Below, one piece after another: positions 1 through 7,292 of a stretch of 64,000 nt of DNA. The notes beneath the pieces were generated by a model. That model saw nothing but the letters and a program-made list of their open reading frames with translations, did no database searches and had not been told where the DNA came from. Numbering within the stretch: position 1 is the first letter of the stretch; every line of letters begins with the position of its first letter. Both the position numbers and the translations under genes were made by a program. The stretch lies in assembly GCA_965237995.1 (NCBI GenBank), contig CBDEGO010000002.1:1-64000 (forward strand), in the 5' to 3' direction. Source of the stretch: JAAELZ01 sp965237995 (GTDB taxonomy: Bacteria; Pseudomonadota; Gammaproteobacteria; Arenicellales; Poriferihabitantaceae).

Positions 1-2
1 CC

Positions 3-197
3 CCAACTACGGTGGCCATTGGTAAAGAAGCATTTTACCTTCAATTAGAAAAGGGGCTAAGCGATGCCTATGACTACGCTTCTGAGGTCATGGTAAATAA
101 CATGCTCGAAATCGACGCCGAAGAAGGAATAAATGCCTTTATAGAAAAGCGCCGCCCAACTTGGCTCGAACTCAAGAATACGCCAAGTAACAGCTAG
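3..197 (+). CDS. Enoyl-CoA hydratase/isomerase family protein, C-terminal end (5' end outside window)
   Basis: The reading frame is open from the first complete codon at base 3, so the gene starts upstream of the window; GTG at 12 lies inside the protein and is not a credible start. The 64 visible residues have the character of a crotonase C-terminus: a helix with Tyr-Ala-Ser-Glu-Val-Met followed by a Glu-Gly-Ile-(N)-Ala-Phe-(I)-Glu-Lys-Arg stretch and a final Pro-Thr-Trp. In this family that segment is the trimerisation tail after the CoA-binding core. Catalytic residues lie outside the window, so the exact substrate (fatty-acid beta-oxidation or a side branch) cannot be told. It stops at TAG 195-197, just before insertion-sequence debris. 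Confidence 0.7.
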   Translation, partial: PTTVAIGKEAFYLQLEKGLSDAYDYASEVMVNNMLEIDAEEGINAFIEKRRPTWLELKNTPSNS

Positions 198-244
198 CAA
201 ACGCCAGTGCGTATTTTGTTGATTTTGAGCATAGGAAAAGTCAT

Positions 245-660
245 ATGAGCAGTCTAAGATGTACGCCAGAATTTAAAGAAGAAGCAGTTCGTGAAGTTGT
301 GGATAGAGGGCATTCTGTAGCAGATGTTGCACAACGTATTGGAGTTTCAGCACATAGTTTATATAACTGGATAAAGGCTGTAAGCCCAGAAAGAGTGAGC
401 AACTGTCGCAAAAACTTAATCAAGCATAAAGCGAAATATTTAAGCTAAGATCTGAATTGCGTCGATCAGAGGAGGAGCGTGATATATTAAAAAAGGCCGC
501 TCGGTACTTTGCAAGCAACCCAGTGTAAAGTACCGATTGATTCATGAACATTGCCATGAGCATCGCATTAGATGTTTATGCAAAATGCTCATGGTTTCTA
601 GAACTGGGTTTTATAGTTGGCAACAGCGCCCTATAAGTCCTCGTGAGCAAGAAAATGAAC
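245..660 (+). pseudogene. IS3-family transposase remnant (orfA frameshifted, orfB truncated)
   Basis: The first frame (ATG 245) encodes an OrfA-type helix-turn-helix domain containing TPEFKEEAVREV and SLYNWIKAV, typical of IS3-family OrfA. It runs out of frame near 425-440 and stops at 446-448. The missing part continues in the next frame as a leucine-zipper-like segment ending RSEEERDILKKAARYFASNP, with a stop near 529. The OrfB start follows overlapping and gives about 40 residues including HEHRIRCLCKMLMVSRTGFY, then the similarity ends at about 655, where an IS200-like right-end hairpin begins. The DDE catalytic domain of OrfB is absent, so the element cannot move by itself. The frameshift is not at the usual OrfA/OrfB slip site, which fits decay. 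Confidence 0.75.
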
Positions 661-684
661 TACCCCGCAGCAAGCTACGGAGTA
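661..684. repeat. IS200-type right-end hairpin (degenerate)
   Basis: Arms TACCCCGCAG (661-670) and CTACGGAGTA (675-684) flank a CAAG loop. The pairing has two mismatches; both would be repaired if two A residues in the right arm were G. It lies next to the tnpA stop codon, where the right-end recognition hairpin of IS200 elements is found. The mismatches suggest the end has decayed. Confidence 0.5.
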
Positions 685-1128
685 TCAGAATAGTGCCAGC
701 TGGCTATCATAGTGCAATTGCTCATACTCTTGTCCCTGATTCTTAACATAGTTGCCTATAGTCTCCTCGTCACCATGCCTGCCAACTGTACTTGAAAAAC
801 AACCATCTGACCAAAGCTCACCTCCCTAGAATTGCTTCTTTACGGAAGGTCGCCTTCTGAAAATCTCTCTCGCTGTGATGCTCTTAACTAACCTCACTAT
901 CTTTGTAACGCTATATGTCGGCACTGACTGAATTAGAAAGTGTACGTGATCTTTATCCATACCTATCTCAAGAAACTTCAATTGATAACGATTTTCAATC
1001 TCCAAACAAATTACTCGTAATTCTTCATCAACCGATTCGTCAAAAACTATATGACGATATTTTGTCGGAAACACCATATGATAAAGTAGGATCGTTACAT
1101 TGTGGCTCTTGTGGATATATTCACTCAC
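685..1128 (-). pseudogene. tnpA: IS200/IS605-family Y1 transposase (tnpA) with in-frame amber stop
   Basis: Translation from 1128 gives a TnpA N-terminus with the metal-binding HUH signature inside MDKDHVHFLIQSVPTYSVTK, then SITAREIFRRRP. A TAG codon at 826-828 stops it after 100 residues. Beyond it the same frame continues for 46 codons with family sequence, including GNYVKNQG, whose Tyr is the expected catalytic nucleophile, and a natural stop at 685-687. Without the TAG the protein would be about 147 residues, the usual TnpA length. Family members carry Trp before the Gly-Gly at this place, so TGG to TAG is the simplest change. The truncated product has the HUH motif but lacks the nucleophile, so it should be inactive for cleavage. 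Confidence 0.8.
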
Positions 1129-1140
1129 ATAACTATTTTA

Positions 1141-1154
1141 CGCCCCAAGGGGCG
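1141..1154. repeat. GC hairpin at the left end of the IS200-like element
   Basis: CGCCCC (1141-1146), an AA loop and GGGGCG (1149-1154) form a perfect 6-bp stem 12 bases upstream of the tnpA start. Position and form match the left-end structure of IS200-type elements. It could also act as a translation-blocking or terminator-like structure for tnpA. Confidence 0.45.
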
Positions 1155-1180
1155 GGGAATTAAACCCTAAGAGATTAAAT

Positions 1181-1801
1181 TTAGCGAGTTACAACTACCG
1201 CCCCTACGCCACAGAGCGTTGCGCCACCAATTCGGTTGAGGATTTTTTGAGTTCGCTGACCCTTTAGCTTACCGCGTATTTTTGTAGCCATGAAAACATA
1301 GGCTAAATCGGTAGTACCTCCAACAAAAACCACTATAAGCGACAATACAAATGCATCTATTGCAGTAATGCTAGGCAAATCAACAAAGGTAGGCAATAGT
1401 GCCGCGAAAAATAATATTGCCTTAGGGTTCGTCAAATTTACTAGTAATCCTTCCACGAGATTTTTGAAAAAGCCCCTAGCGCTTGAAACATCTTCATCGT
1501 AGCTATCAATTGGCTTCCTGCGCCACATTTGGACCCCTAACCAAATTAAATATCCTCCAGCTAATACTTTTATTACTAAGAAAGCACTGCCAATTGATCC
1601 TGATAGCGCTGTCATTCCAATTAATGCTAAAACAAAATATATTAAATCCGCAATAATTATTCCAGTTACAACGCCCACTCCTGCTACAGCACCATTTGTA
1701 ATCGAACGAGCTGTCAGCGCAAAAAATGATGGTCCTGGGGTTGCTGCTAGAATCAGCATAGCAAGCGTAAATGCTAATAAGGTTGGAATAGATATTGTCA
1801 T
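1181..1801 (-). CDS. LysE/RhtB-family amino-acid exporter
   Basis: The 206-residue inner-membrane protein has the LysE/RhtB pattern: an N-terminal hydrophobic helix leading into ATPGPSFFALTARSITNG (the family's conserved Pro-Gly-Pro segment), five to six hydrophobic helices, and a central LLVNLTNPKAILFFAALLP that matches the conserved N-P-K-A motif. The family exports amino acids or small zwitterions; the substrate cannot be read from sequence. It is monocistronic, and its upstream region holds a 68-bp element that also occurs upstream of the next gene, which suggests shared regulation. It ends next to the insertion-sequence debris. Length is normal for the family. Confidence 0.85.
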   Translation of the reverse strand: MTISIPTLLAFTLAMLILAATPGPSFFALTARSITNGAVAGVGVVTGIIIADLIYFVLALIGMTALSGSIGSAFLVIKVLAGGYLIWLGVQMWRRKPIDSYDEDVSSARGFFKNLVEGLLVNLTNPKAILFFAALLPTFVDLPSITAIDAFVLSLIVVFVGGTTDLAYVFMATKIRGKLKGQRTQKILNRIGGATLCGVGAVVVTR

Positions 1802-1864
1802 AGCGATGTTTTGATGCTCCTAAAATTACAATTATTTATGGTGGCAAGATTATTTGAATTTCAC

Positions 1865-1932
1865 AGTATACTAGAGCTGTTGCTAAAAGGAATGTTTAAG
1901 CAACAAGCACAGACTATTATCGCTACAGAAAC
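1865..1932. repeat. Copy 1 of a 68-bp repeated upstream element
   Basis: This segment aligns without gaps to 3082-3149 with about four in five bases identical. It begins with the shared AGTATACTAGAG, and GTTTAAGCAACAA and CAGAAAC are also fully conserved. It lies about 65-130 bases upstream of the LysE start. GTTGCT (1879-1884) and AGCAAC (1899-1904) form an inverted repeat inside it. It may be a regulatory region or a small transposable remnant. Confidence 0.7.
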
Positions 1933-2009
1933 CTATTTTTTAGTAACCCACCTAAATTTCAGTGAAGTAATTCGCTCATAAATATTTTCCCATAAATACA
2001 AAATCTAGA

Positions 2010-2930
2010 TCACATCATGGCCTCAGCTAAAGAGATGGCTATCGGTATCGCGACGATTGCAAGTGCAGTTTGTAATGATATTATGGTTGCCATAAGCGAT
2101 GCATCACCGCCCATCTGTTTAGCGAGAGGAAACCCAGCTGGGGAGGTTGGACAGGTAGCGAAGATGACAGCAATGACAGTCATTTCGCTAGGAAGAGAAA
2201 ATAAACGACATATCAAAAACGTGACAAGTGGAAAAAGCAGCATTTTCGCGATCGAAGAAATTATAGCGGAAAGTAAATGCGCTCTGAAATAGCCGAATTG
2301 CATATTTGCTCCAATTACTAGCAGTAATATTGGCAAAGATGCTTCTGCGAGCAACCCTGTAAACTGGTATAGGACGAAATCTTGAGAGAGTTTAAAATGA
2401 TTGAATATCAGTCCGACAGCAATCGAAAGTATAATCGGGTTACGAACGAGATCCTGAATTACTTTGCGCTTACCCGTACCTTTATGAAGAAGTATGCTCA
2501 TCATAATGACGGCCATTATGTTAGATAAAGGCACGAGAGCAACTGTCGCTACGGTGCCAACTATCGCTCCTGATGCGCCGAATATCTGACTTGTGATGGC
2601 AAGCCCAATAAATGTGTTGTGTCTTGCCGCTCCTTGTATCACAGACGTAAGAGAAGGATCAGACACATTTGTTAAGCGTCCGACAATATACGCAAAGGCC
2701 ATTACTACAAAATAAGCCACAATCAAGGCAAAAGAATATTGGAGAATGTTAGGGTTGCTCAGATCAAGTTTCGACATTTTGGTAAACAAAAATGCAGGAA
2801 ACAGTATCCAGTACGCTACTTTGTTAATGCCATCCCATACGTACGCATCCTTAACGATTGTGAGACAAAGAATTTTTCCTACAAAGATAGTAAGAAAGAT
2901 AGGCGCGACTATAAGTATCAAAGAAATCAT
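2010..2930 (-). CDS. AEC-family (auxin efflux carrier type) transporter
   Basis: The 306-residue protein is almost entirely membrane helices in the two-times-five arrangement of the AEC/bile-acid-transporter fold. An N-terminal half containing NKVAYWILFPAFLFTKMSKL and a C-terminal half with CPTSPAGFPLAKQMGGDASL match the Pro-containing crossover segments of the family. Bacterial AEC proteins move organic anions such as malonate or malate, and some sit with sulfonate or amino-acid genes. The substrate is not clear here. It is transcribed alone, between the LysE gene and the FAD/PbfA pair, and has copy 2 of the repeated element upstream. A role in moving substrate or product of the adjacent C2 pathway is only an inference from position. 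Confidence 0.8.
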   Translation of the reverse strand: MISLILIVAPIFLTIFVGKILCLTIVKDAYVWDGINKVAYWILFPAFLFTKMSKLDLSNPNILQYSFALIVAYFVVMAFAYIVGRLTNVSDPSLTSVIQGAARHNTFIGLAITSQIFGASGAIVGTVATVALVPLSNIMAVIMMSILLHKGTGKRKVIQDLVRNPIILSIAVGLIFNHFKLSQDFVLYQFTGLLAEASLPILLLVIGANMQFGYFRAHLLSAIISSIAKMLLFPLVTFLICRLFSLPSEMTVIAVIFATCPTSPAGFPLAKQMGGDASLMATIISLQTALAIVAIPIAISLAEAMM

Positions 2931-3081
2931 AAGCCCGACTGTCCTAATATTAAGCTCTATTATTGATTCAACTAAATATCACCGCTACGGACATTTAGGA
3001 AAAATGCGTTCTTGTATAACCGGCAATATCGACTGCCTGCTTTTGGTTTTTTTCTAGCTTTGCAAATAATCAACGACCGTA

Positions 3082-3149
3082 AGTATACTAGAGCCGTTGT
3101 CAAATGGAGCGTTTAAGCAACAAATATAGACTATCCTCGTTGCAGAAAC
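3082..3149. repeat. Copy 2 of the 68-bp repeated upstream element
   Basis: This is the partner of 1865-1932, in the same orientation, about 150-220 bases upstream of the AEC transporter start. The inverted repeat is less well kept here (GTTG...CAAC). The rest of the 265-base gap between the AEC gene and the FAD oxidoreductase shows no gene. Confidence 0.7.
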
Positions 3150-3195
3150 TGATTGTTTAATCCATGCTCGAATGCTCGCCTTAAAATAACTAAAC

Positions 3196-4341
3196 CTAGT
3201 CTTTCGTCACACCCAACACACCCAGGTCTGTCATTAATTCCTTAGCAATCGCAAAACTTAATGTCATACCCTGCCCGCAGGTAATTGTTATTAAATTCAC
3301 CTTATCCGCAGCATTTATATGTAGCTTTTGTACGCCTGACAATGACGCGTAATAGCCTAACCACCGAGATTGTATTGTGGGTTCTGGCAATATAACCAAT
3401 AGACGCATGTAGCCAAGGATCAAACGGTCAACCTCTTCCAAACGATTGTTGGTTACATCGCTTCCGTAGTGATGAGAATCACCCAAAGTAATAGACCCAT
3501 CTGCCTCTTGGGCTACAATAACGTGCACTCCATGCTTTAGTTGTTCAGGGAAGCGGCTTTCTAGTTCCAATCTTAAATCTGCATAACCATCGCAATGCTT
3601 AAAAGCACTATAACGGGAATAGCTAAGCCCACCCAGAATAAACGGCTCATTTCGTATTGCCTTGGGTTGTGGATATGTTCTTAACATCTGTAACTGACAA
3701 CGATCGATGCCGCTGTCCGCGAAGGCTTTTGAGTAAAGGGCCTTGTATTCATCACCTGCACACACAATAACTCGATCAGCTAACCATTCGGCATAAGAAG
3801 CCCTAATATGGGGCACATCAATTGACTCAATTGCTGTATCGTACACAAACTCAATATCCATTGCTTTTGCAAGCCACTTTGATATTTGGGCGCAGGCGGC
3901 GCGTTGATCAACCTTCGCAACTTGAGGCATCCATAACGCACCTAGCGCAACATCAGTCCGAGCTAACTGTGAATACTGCGGTATCTCTGTTGGCTCCAAC
4001 CATCTAGCTCGGTTATCGTCAACTGTTGCAGTAAAAGACAGCAGCACCCTTTTTTCTAACTCGGTCATCGCGATCAACAACGCACCGCAGCAATTAACCA
4101 ATACCCCTGCTTTTTTCGAAAGCTCATACCATATACTTTCGGAAAGTTGCGCTTGCTGTTTTTCTTGCGTTGTTGCTTGAAATTCACCAATTAGCATCCC
4201 GAAGTTTCTGACGCTAGCATCTTGCGCTTGGCTATTTCGCTCAAAAACAATGGCTTTGACACCCGCTTTAGCGGCCCAATAGGCATGTGCTAAGCCTAGA
4301 ATACCTGCTCCGATAATGGCTAATTCATACCGCTTTGTCAT
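3196..4341 (-). CDS. FAD-dependent amine oxidoreductase of the aminophosphonate-associated (TIGR03364-like) type
   Basis: The 381-residue protein opens with the dinucleotide-binding motif IGAGILGLAHAYWAAKAG (Gly-x-Gly-x-x-Gly at about 10-15) and an acidic end to beta-2 (VFERN). It has the layout of glycine/D-amino-acid oxidases: an FAD domain, a substrate cap, and a C-terminal GQGMTLSFAIAKEL return to the FAD. The family member best matched is found in phosphonate gene clusters, where such enzymes oxidise 2-aminoethylphosphonate or its N-methyl form to phosphonoacetaldehyde. The stop of the upstream PbfA gene lies 16 bases before this start, so the two form an operon transcribed away from the MFS-ald-xsc block. 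Taurine or N-methyltaurine is an alternative substrate suggested only by the nearby xsc. No membrane helix or signal peptide was seen. Confidence 0.75.
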   Translation of the reverse strand: MTKRYELAIIGAGILGLAHAYWAAKAGVKAIVFERNSQAQDASVRNFGMLIGEFQATTQEKQQAQLSESIWYELSKKAGVLVNCCGALLIAMTELEKRVLLSFTATVDDNRARWLEPTEIPQYSQLARTDVALGALWMPQVAKVDQRAACAQISKWLAKAMDIEFVYDTAIESIDVPHIRASYAEWLADRVIVCAGDEYKALYSKAFADSGIDRCQLQMLRTYPQPKAIRNEPFILGGLSYSRYSAFKHCDGYADLRLELESRFPEQLKHGVHVIVAQEADGSITLGDSHHYGSDVTNNRLEEVDRLILGYMRLLVILPEPTIQSRWLGYYASLSGVQKLHINAADKVNLITITCGQGMTLSFAIAKELMTDLGVLGVTKD

Positions 4342-4357
4342 TACTTTAACTAAACAA

Positions 4358-5710
4358 TCACCCTAAACTTTGTATCCCCTGTTCCACAATATCAAAGGCA
4401 TGGTCTAACTCACTTTGCGAAATCGTCATAGGTGGGCATAAAGTTAAAACGCAACCTCCACCTATCTTGTAACTTAAATTATTAGACAAGGAGTGATACA
4501 ACACCGTTTCTGCTTCTTCAACAGCGGGTTCACCACCCTTTCGCAGCTCAATGCCAAAATGCAACCCTAAACCACGAACTTCATGAATAATGGCGTAGTC
4601 TTGACGCATTTTCTCGATACGCGCCAAGCCGTATCGCCCTAACTCTTCAGCAGCAACCATCAACCCATCTTCTTCTAGGCAATCCAGTGTAGCCAAAGCC
4701 GCAGCGCAGCCCACCGAACTCTTTTCATGCGTATAGTGACCTAAAGCTCTATCGCCAACGATATCGAGTTCAGATTTAGTGATGAGTGCAGCCATTGGAA
4801 ACACGCCCCCACCAAGCCCCTTACCAATCACCAACATATCTGGCGCAACGTCAAAGTGTTCGCAGACAAACATTTTCCCCGTTCTACCCATAGCTGAAGG
4901 AATTTCGTCCAATATAAGTAGCACTTCGTGGCGATCACATATTTCTCTAACTCGCTTCCAATAACCTGGGGGTGGTAATTCAACGGTTGTCCAGCGCATA
5001 GGCTCTGCAATAATCGCCGCCACATCGCCTTGCATTTCTAGAATGTAATCTAAATAATTTGTGCAACCTGTATGCTCTTTATCCGTGCAATTAAAGTGAC
5101 ACTTTCCAGAAGTCGGCGGAGGAATATGCTCAGTTCCAGGTAGCAAAGGCCCGACATCTTTACGAAATAGCGCTTCACCGCCTATTGATATGGCATCTAG
5201 CGAGGCCCCGTGGAAGCTATCCCACATGGAGATCGTTTTATGTCTTCCAGTCGCATATCGAGCTAACTTCAAAGCCATTCCTATCGCCGCTGTTCCTCCG
5301 GGGGCAAACAGTACTTTATCGAGCCCCTCTGGAGCCAAATCTGTAAGACGCTCGGCCAACTCGATCGCGGCAACATTGGTATAACGTCTCGGGCAAAAAG
5401 GCAAGGTATCTAGCTGCTGTTTAATCGCCTGTATAACCCGCTTATTGCCGTAACCAACCTGATGAACACTGTTGCCGTGAAAATCGAGTATTTGGCGTCC
5501 TTGCCTATCTTCCAAGTAAATATGATCACTACCCTGCAATACATTAAGACAAGGTGTTGAGAGCGATTGATGCAGGAAGACCGCTTCATCTTTGGCTAAT
5601 AACTCTGCGGTTTTCAGGTCGATATAACTACTTGCCCATTGTTTTCGTTTAGCTGATAAATTGACATCTCCCTCTGCCCTACTTAGCTCATAATCGTTTG
5701 ATTGACTCAT
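4358..5710 (-). CDS. pbfA: (R)-1-hydroxy-2-aminoethylphosphonate ammonia-lyase, PbfA (class III aminotransferase fold)
   Basis: The 450-residue PLP enzyme has the class III aminotransferase fold: a substrate segment LDFHGNSVHQVGYG near 76-88, the phosphate-binding GGTAAIGMALKLARY at 138-151, the Asp of LDEIPSAMGR (D268) for the pyridine nitrogen, and the PLP lysine K297 in VIGKGLGGG. The FHGN-VHQVG and RRYTN segments match PbfA, which eliminates ammonia from (R)-1-hydroxy-2-aminoethylphosphonate to give phosphonoacetaldehyde; they do not look like taurine:pyruvate aminotransferase. A Cys/His-rich insert at about 204-216 (CHFNC...EHTGC) could bind a metal. It is first gene of an operon with the FAD oxidoreductase and divergent from the MFS gene. 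An aminotransferase role cannot be fully excluded. Confidence 0.8.
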   Translation of the reverse strand: MSQSNDYELSRAEGDVNLSAKRKQWASSYIDLKTAELLAKDEAVFLHQSLSTPCLNVLQGSDHIYLEDRQGRQILDFHGNSVHQVGYGNKRVIQAIKQQLDTLPFCPRRYTNVAAIELAERLTDLAPEGLDKVLFAPGGTAAIGMALKLARYATGRHKTISMWDSFHGASLDAISIGGEALFRKDVGPLLPGTEHIPPPTSGKCHFNCTDKEHTGCTNYLDYILEMQGDVAAIIAEPMRWTTVELPPPGYWKRVREICDRHEVLLILDEIPSAMGRTGKMFVCEHFDVAPDMLVIGKGLGGGVFPMAALITKSELDIVGDRALGHYTHEKSSVGCAAALATLDCLEEDGLMVAAEELGRYGLARIEKMRQDYAIIHEVRGLGLHFGIELRKGGEPAVEEAETVLYHSLSNNLSYKIGGGCVLTLCPPMTISQSELDHAFDIVEQGIQSLG

Positions 5711-5872
5711 TGTTATATCTTTATAAACTTCGGGTGTTTGCGCAGTAAATCAGTATGTCGCAGTACTTATAAAAATCAAAGTTATTAATTCTTATACATT
5801 TAGAAGATTTGTCTTGTTTCTCACCTTCACTATCGAATACATTCGCGCTTTAAATATCATGCAGACAGACCG
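5711..5872. promoter_or_regulatory. Divergent promoter region between pbfA and the MFS-ald-xsc genes
   Basis: This 162-base AT-rich gap separates the two divergent transcription units, so both promoters must lie here. No operator repeat or riboswitch could be recognised with confidence, and no regulator gene is adjacent, so control must come from elsewhere in the genome. Confidence 0.5.
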
Positions 5873-7132
5873 ATGCTAGGTTCAATCCTTAAATCCACGT
5901 GGCCCTTGTTTTTAGGCGTTAGCTTCTTGATGTTGGGCAACGGTTTGCAAGGCACACTAATAGGTTGGCGTGGTGACCACGAAGGGTTCACCAGCAGCAC
6001 CATGGGTATCATTATGGCCGGCTATTTCATTGGCTATATGATGGGCTCAAAATTCGCTAAATCCATCGTAGAAAATGTAGGCCATATCCGCGTCTTTGCG
6101 GCACTCGCTTCAGTGGCCTCCACCGCCATTTTATTACAACTAGTATTCATCGATGAGCGAGTCTGGTTTGCAATGCGTATTGTCACCGGGTTTTGTTTCG
6201 CTGGGTCATATGTCGTGGTTGAAAGCTGGTTAAATGAACGCGCTAATAATTTAACGCGAGGCAGTTTGTTCTCGATCTATATGGTGGTGACTTTTGCCAG
6301 TCTTACCGCGGGGCAATGGCTATTTAAACTGAGTGATCCATCCGGCGTTAATCTCTTCATTATCGCTTCTGTATTACTCTCGCTATCTCTTATTCCTTTA
6401 TTAATCAGCAAAACAGAAGTGCCTGAGATTGCGCACACCGATTCGATGGGGTTTTTTAAACTCTATAAAATCTCTCCAGCAGGCATCTCTGGCTTACTGT
6501 TAGTGGGCATGGCTCAAGGCGCCATGTTTACCATGGGAACACTTTACGCCAAACAAACGGGCATGAACACGACCCAGATCGCTTCTTTTATGAGTATCAT
6601 GATTGCATTTGGTGCAATCTCACAATGGCCGCTGGGAAAAATATCCGATCTATTTGATCGTAGATTAGTGATGGCAGTTCTAGCCTTCAGTGCAACTGCT
6701 ATCTGTGCTTTACTGTTTTTCTCTGACCCTCTAAGCTCTAAATTCATTGCAATATATGGTGTTTTGGGCGCCCTTAACTTACCGCTTTATGCGATCACCA
6801 TCGCACACGCTAACGATCGACTAGAACCCAGTCAAATGGTAGGCGCCAGCAGTACCTTAGTTTTCACCTTTGGTTTAGGCTCTGTAATTGGCCCTTTAGC
6901 CGTTGGCTTAGTGCTTCAATATGCAGGTGCAAGCAGCTACTTTATTTATTTGGGTGCGATTCACCTCGCTGTGGCCCTAATTACTTGCTATCACATAGCG
7001 CGACGCGAAAGAGTCGCGGACGAAGATCAAGTGCAATACCAAGGCCTCCCACTACGTGGTTCTGTTATCGCAATCGAAGCCATTGCGCAACACGCAGAAG
7101 ACTCAATGGAAGAGGATGACGAGTGGACCTAA
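5873..7132 (+). CDS. MFS transporter (YcaD-like)
   Basis: The 419-residue protein has twelve predicted membrane segments in two halves separated by a cytoplasmic loop near residue 190. The first half holds GYFIGYMMGSKFAKSIVENVGH (loop 2-3 of the major facilitator superfamily) and a conserved VESWLNERA typical of the YcaD-like subgroup; the second half holds WPLGKISDLFDRRLVM, the matching loop. The tail is acidic (EDSMEEDDEWT) and cytoplasmic. It is the first gene of the rightward block with ald and xsc, which makes it a candidate importer of the sulfonate or phosphonate degraded here, though YcaD-like proteins have no settled substrate. An earlier ATG near 5860 is out of frame; the start used follows directly. 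Confidence 0.85.
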   Translation: MLGSILKSTWPLFLGVSFLMLGNGLQGTLIGWRGDHEGFTSSTMGIIMAGYFIGYMMGSKFAKSIVENVGHIRVFAALASVASTAILLQLVFIDERVWFAMRIVTGFCFAGSYVVVESWLNERANNLTRGSLFSIYMVVTFASLTAGQWLFKLSDPSGVNLFIIASVLLSLSLIPLLISKTEVPEIAHTDSMGFFKLYKISPAGISGLLLVGMAQGAMFTMGTLYAKQTGMNTTQIASFMSIMIAFGAISQWPLGKISDLFDRRLVMAVLAFSATAICALLFFSDPLSSKFIAIYGVLGALNLPLYAITIAHANDRLEPSQMVGASSTLVFTFGLGSVIGPLAVGLVLQYAGASSYFIYLGAIHLAVALITCYHIARRERVADEDQVQYQGLPLRGSVIAIEAIAQHAEDSMEEDDEWT

Positions 7133-7234
7133 GCCTTTAGGGTAATCTGGCACCATCTGGCTATACAAAAACCAGAGCGCTGGTACTAGATTGGTAAGCA
7201 CTCTACGCATACCTTTGGCGCCCTAAATTTTCCG

Positions 7235-7257
7235 TGGGTTTGCGCCTGTCAAACCCA
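7235..7257 (+). promoter_or_regulatory. Stem-loop in the leader of ald
   Basis: TGGGTTTG (7235-7242), a 7-base loop and CAAACCCA (7250-7257) form a perfect 8-bp stem, followed by a broken T-rich stretch and then the ald ribosome binding site. It could be a weak terminator after the MFS gene or an attenuator/stabiliser for ald. It does not look like a glycine riboswitch. Confidence 0.4.
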
Positions 7258-7292
7258 TTTAGTTTGTTATTGATTTTTAAGAGGATCAAGCA

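Larger units (their letters stand above)
661..1154. mobile_element. Decayed IS200/IS605-like element inserted in the IS3 remnant
   Basis: A single tnpA-like gene on the minus strand is flanked by two hairpins: an imperfect one right after its stop (661-684) and a perfect GC one just upstream of its start (1141-1154). This is the layout of IS200-type elements, which carry subterminal hairpins and no terminal inverted repeats. The outer limits are approximate. The plus-strand side interrupts the IS3 orfB reading frame. No second half of the IS3 element was seen beyond 1160, so a deletion may have followed the insertion. No tnpB is present. Confidence 0.65.

Noticed and set aside
915..1163. Plus-strand protein frame opposite tnpA
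   Set aside because: It is the shadow of the transposase gene and has no family features.
2739..3057. Plus-strand small frames over the AEC gene start and the gap beside it
   Set aside because: They are mostly antisense to the AEC gene and show no family likeness or start signal.
4358..5710. Taurine:pyruvate aminotransferase (tpa), as the xsc neighbour would suggest
   Set aside because: The N-terminal half has the FHGN-VHQVG and RRYTN segments of PbfA, and the substrate region does not match Tpa. Kept as PbfA, with the alternative stated.
7133..7292. Glycine or other riboswitch in the ald leader
   Set aside because: Only a simple hairpin is visible; no conserved aptamer core was recognised.
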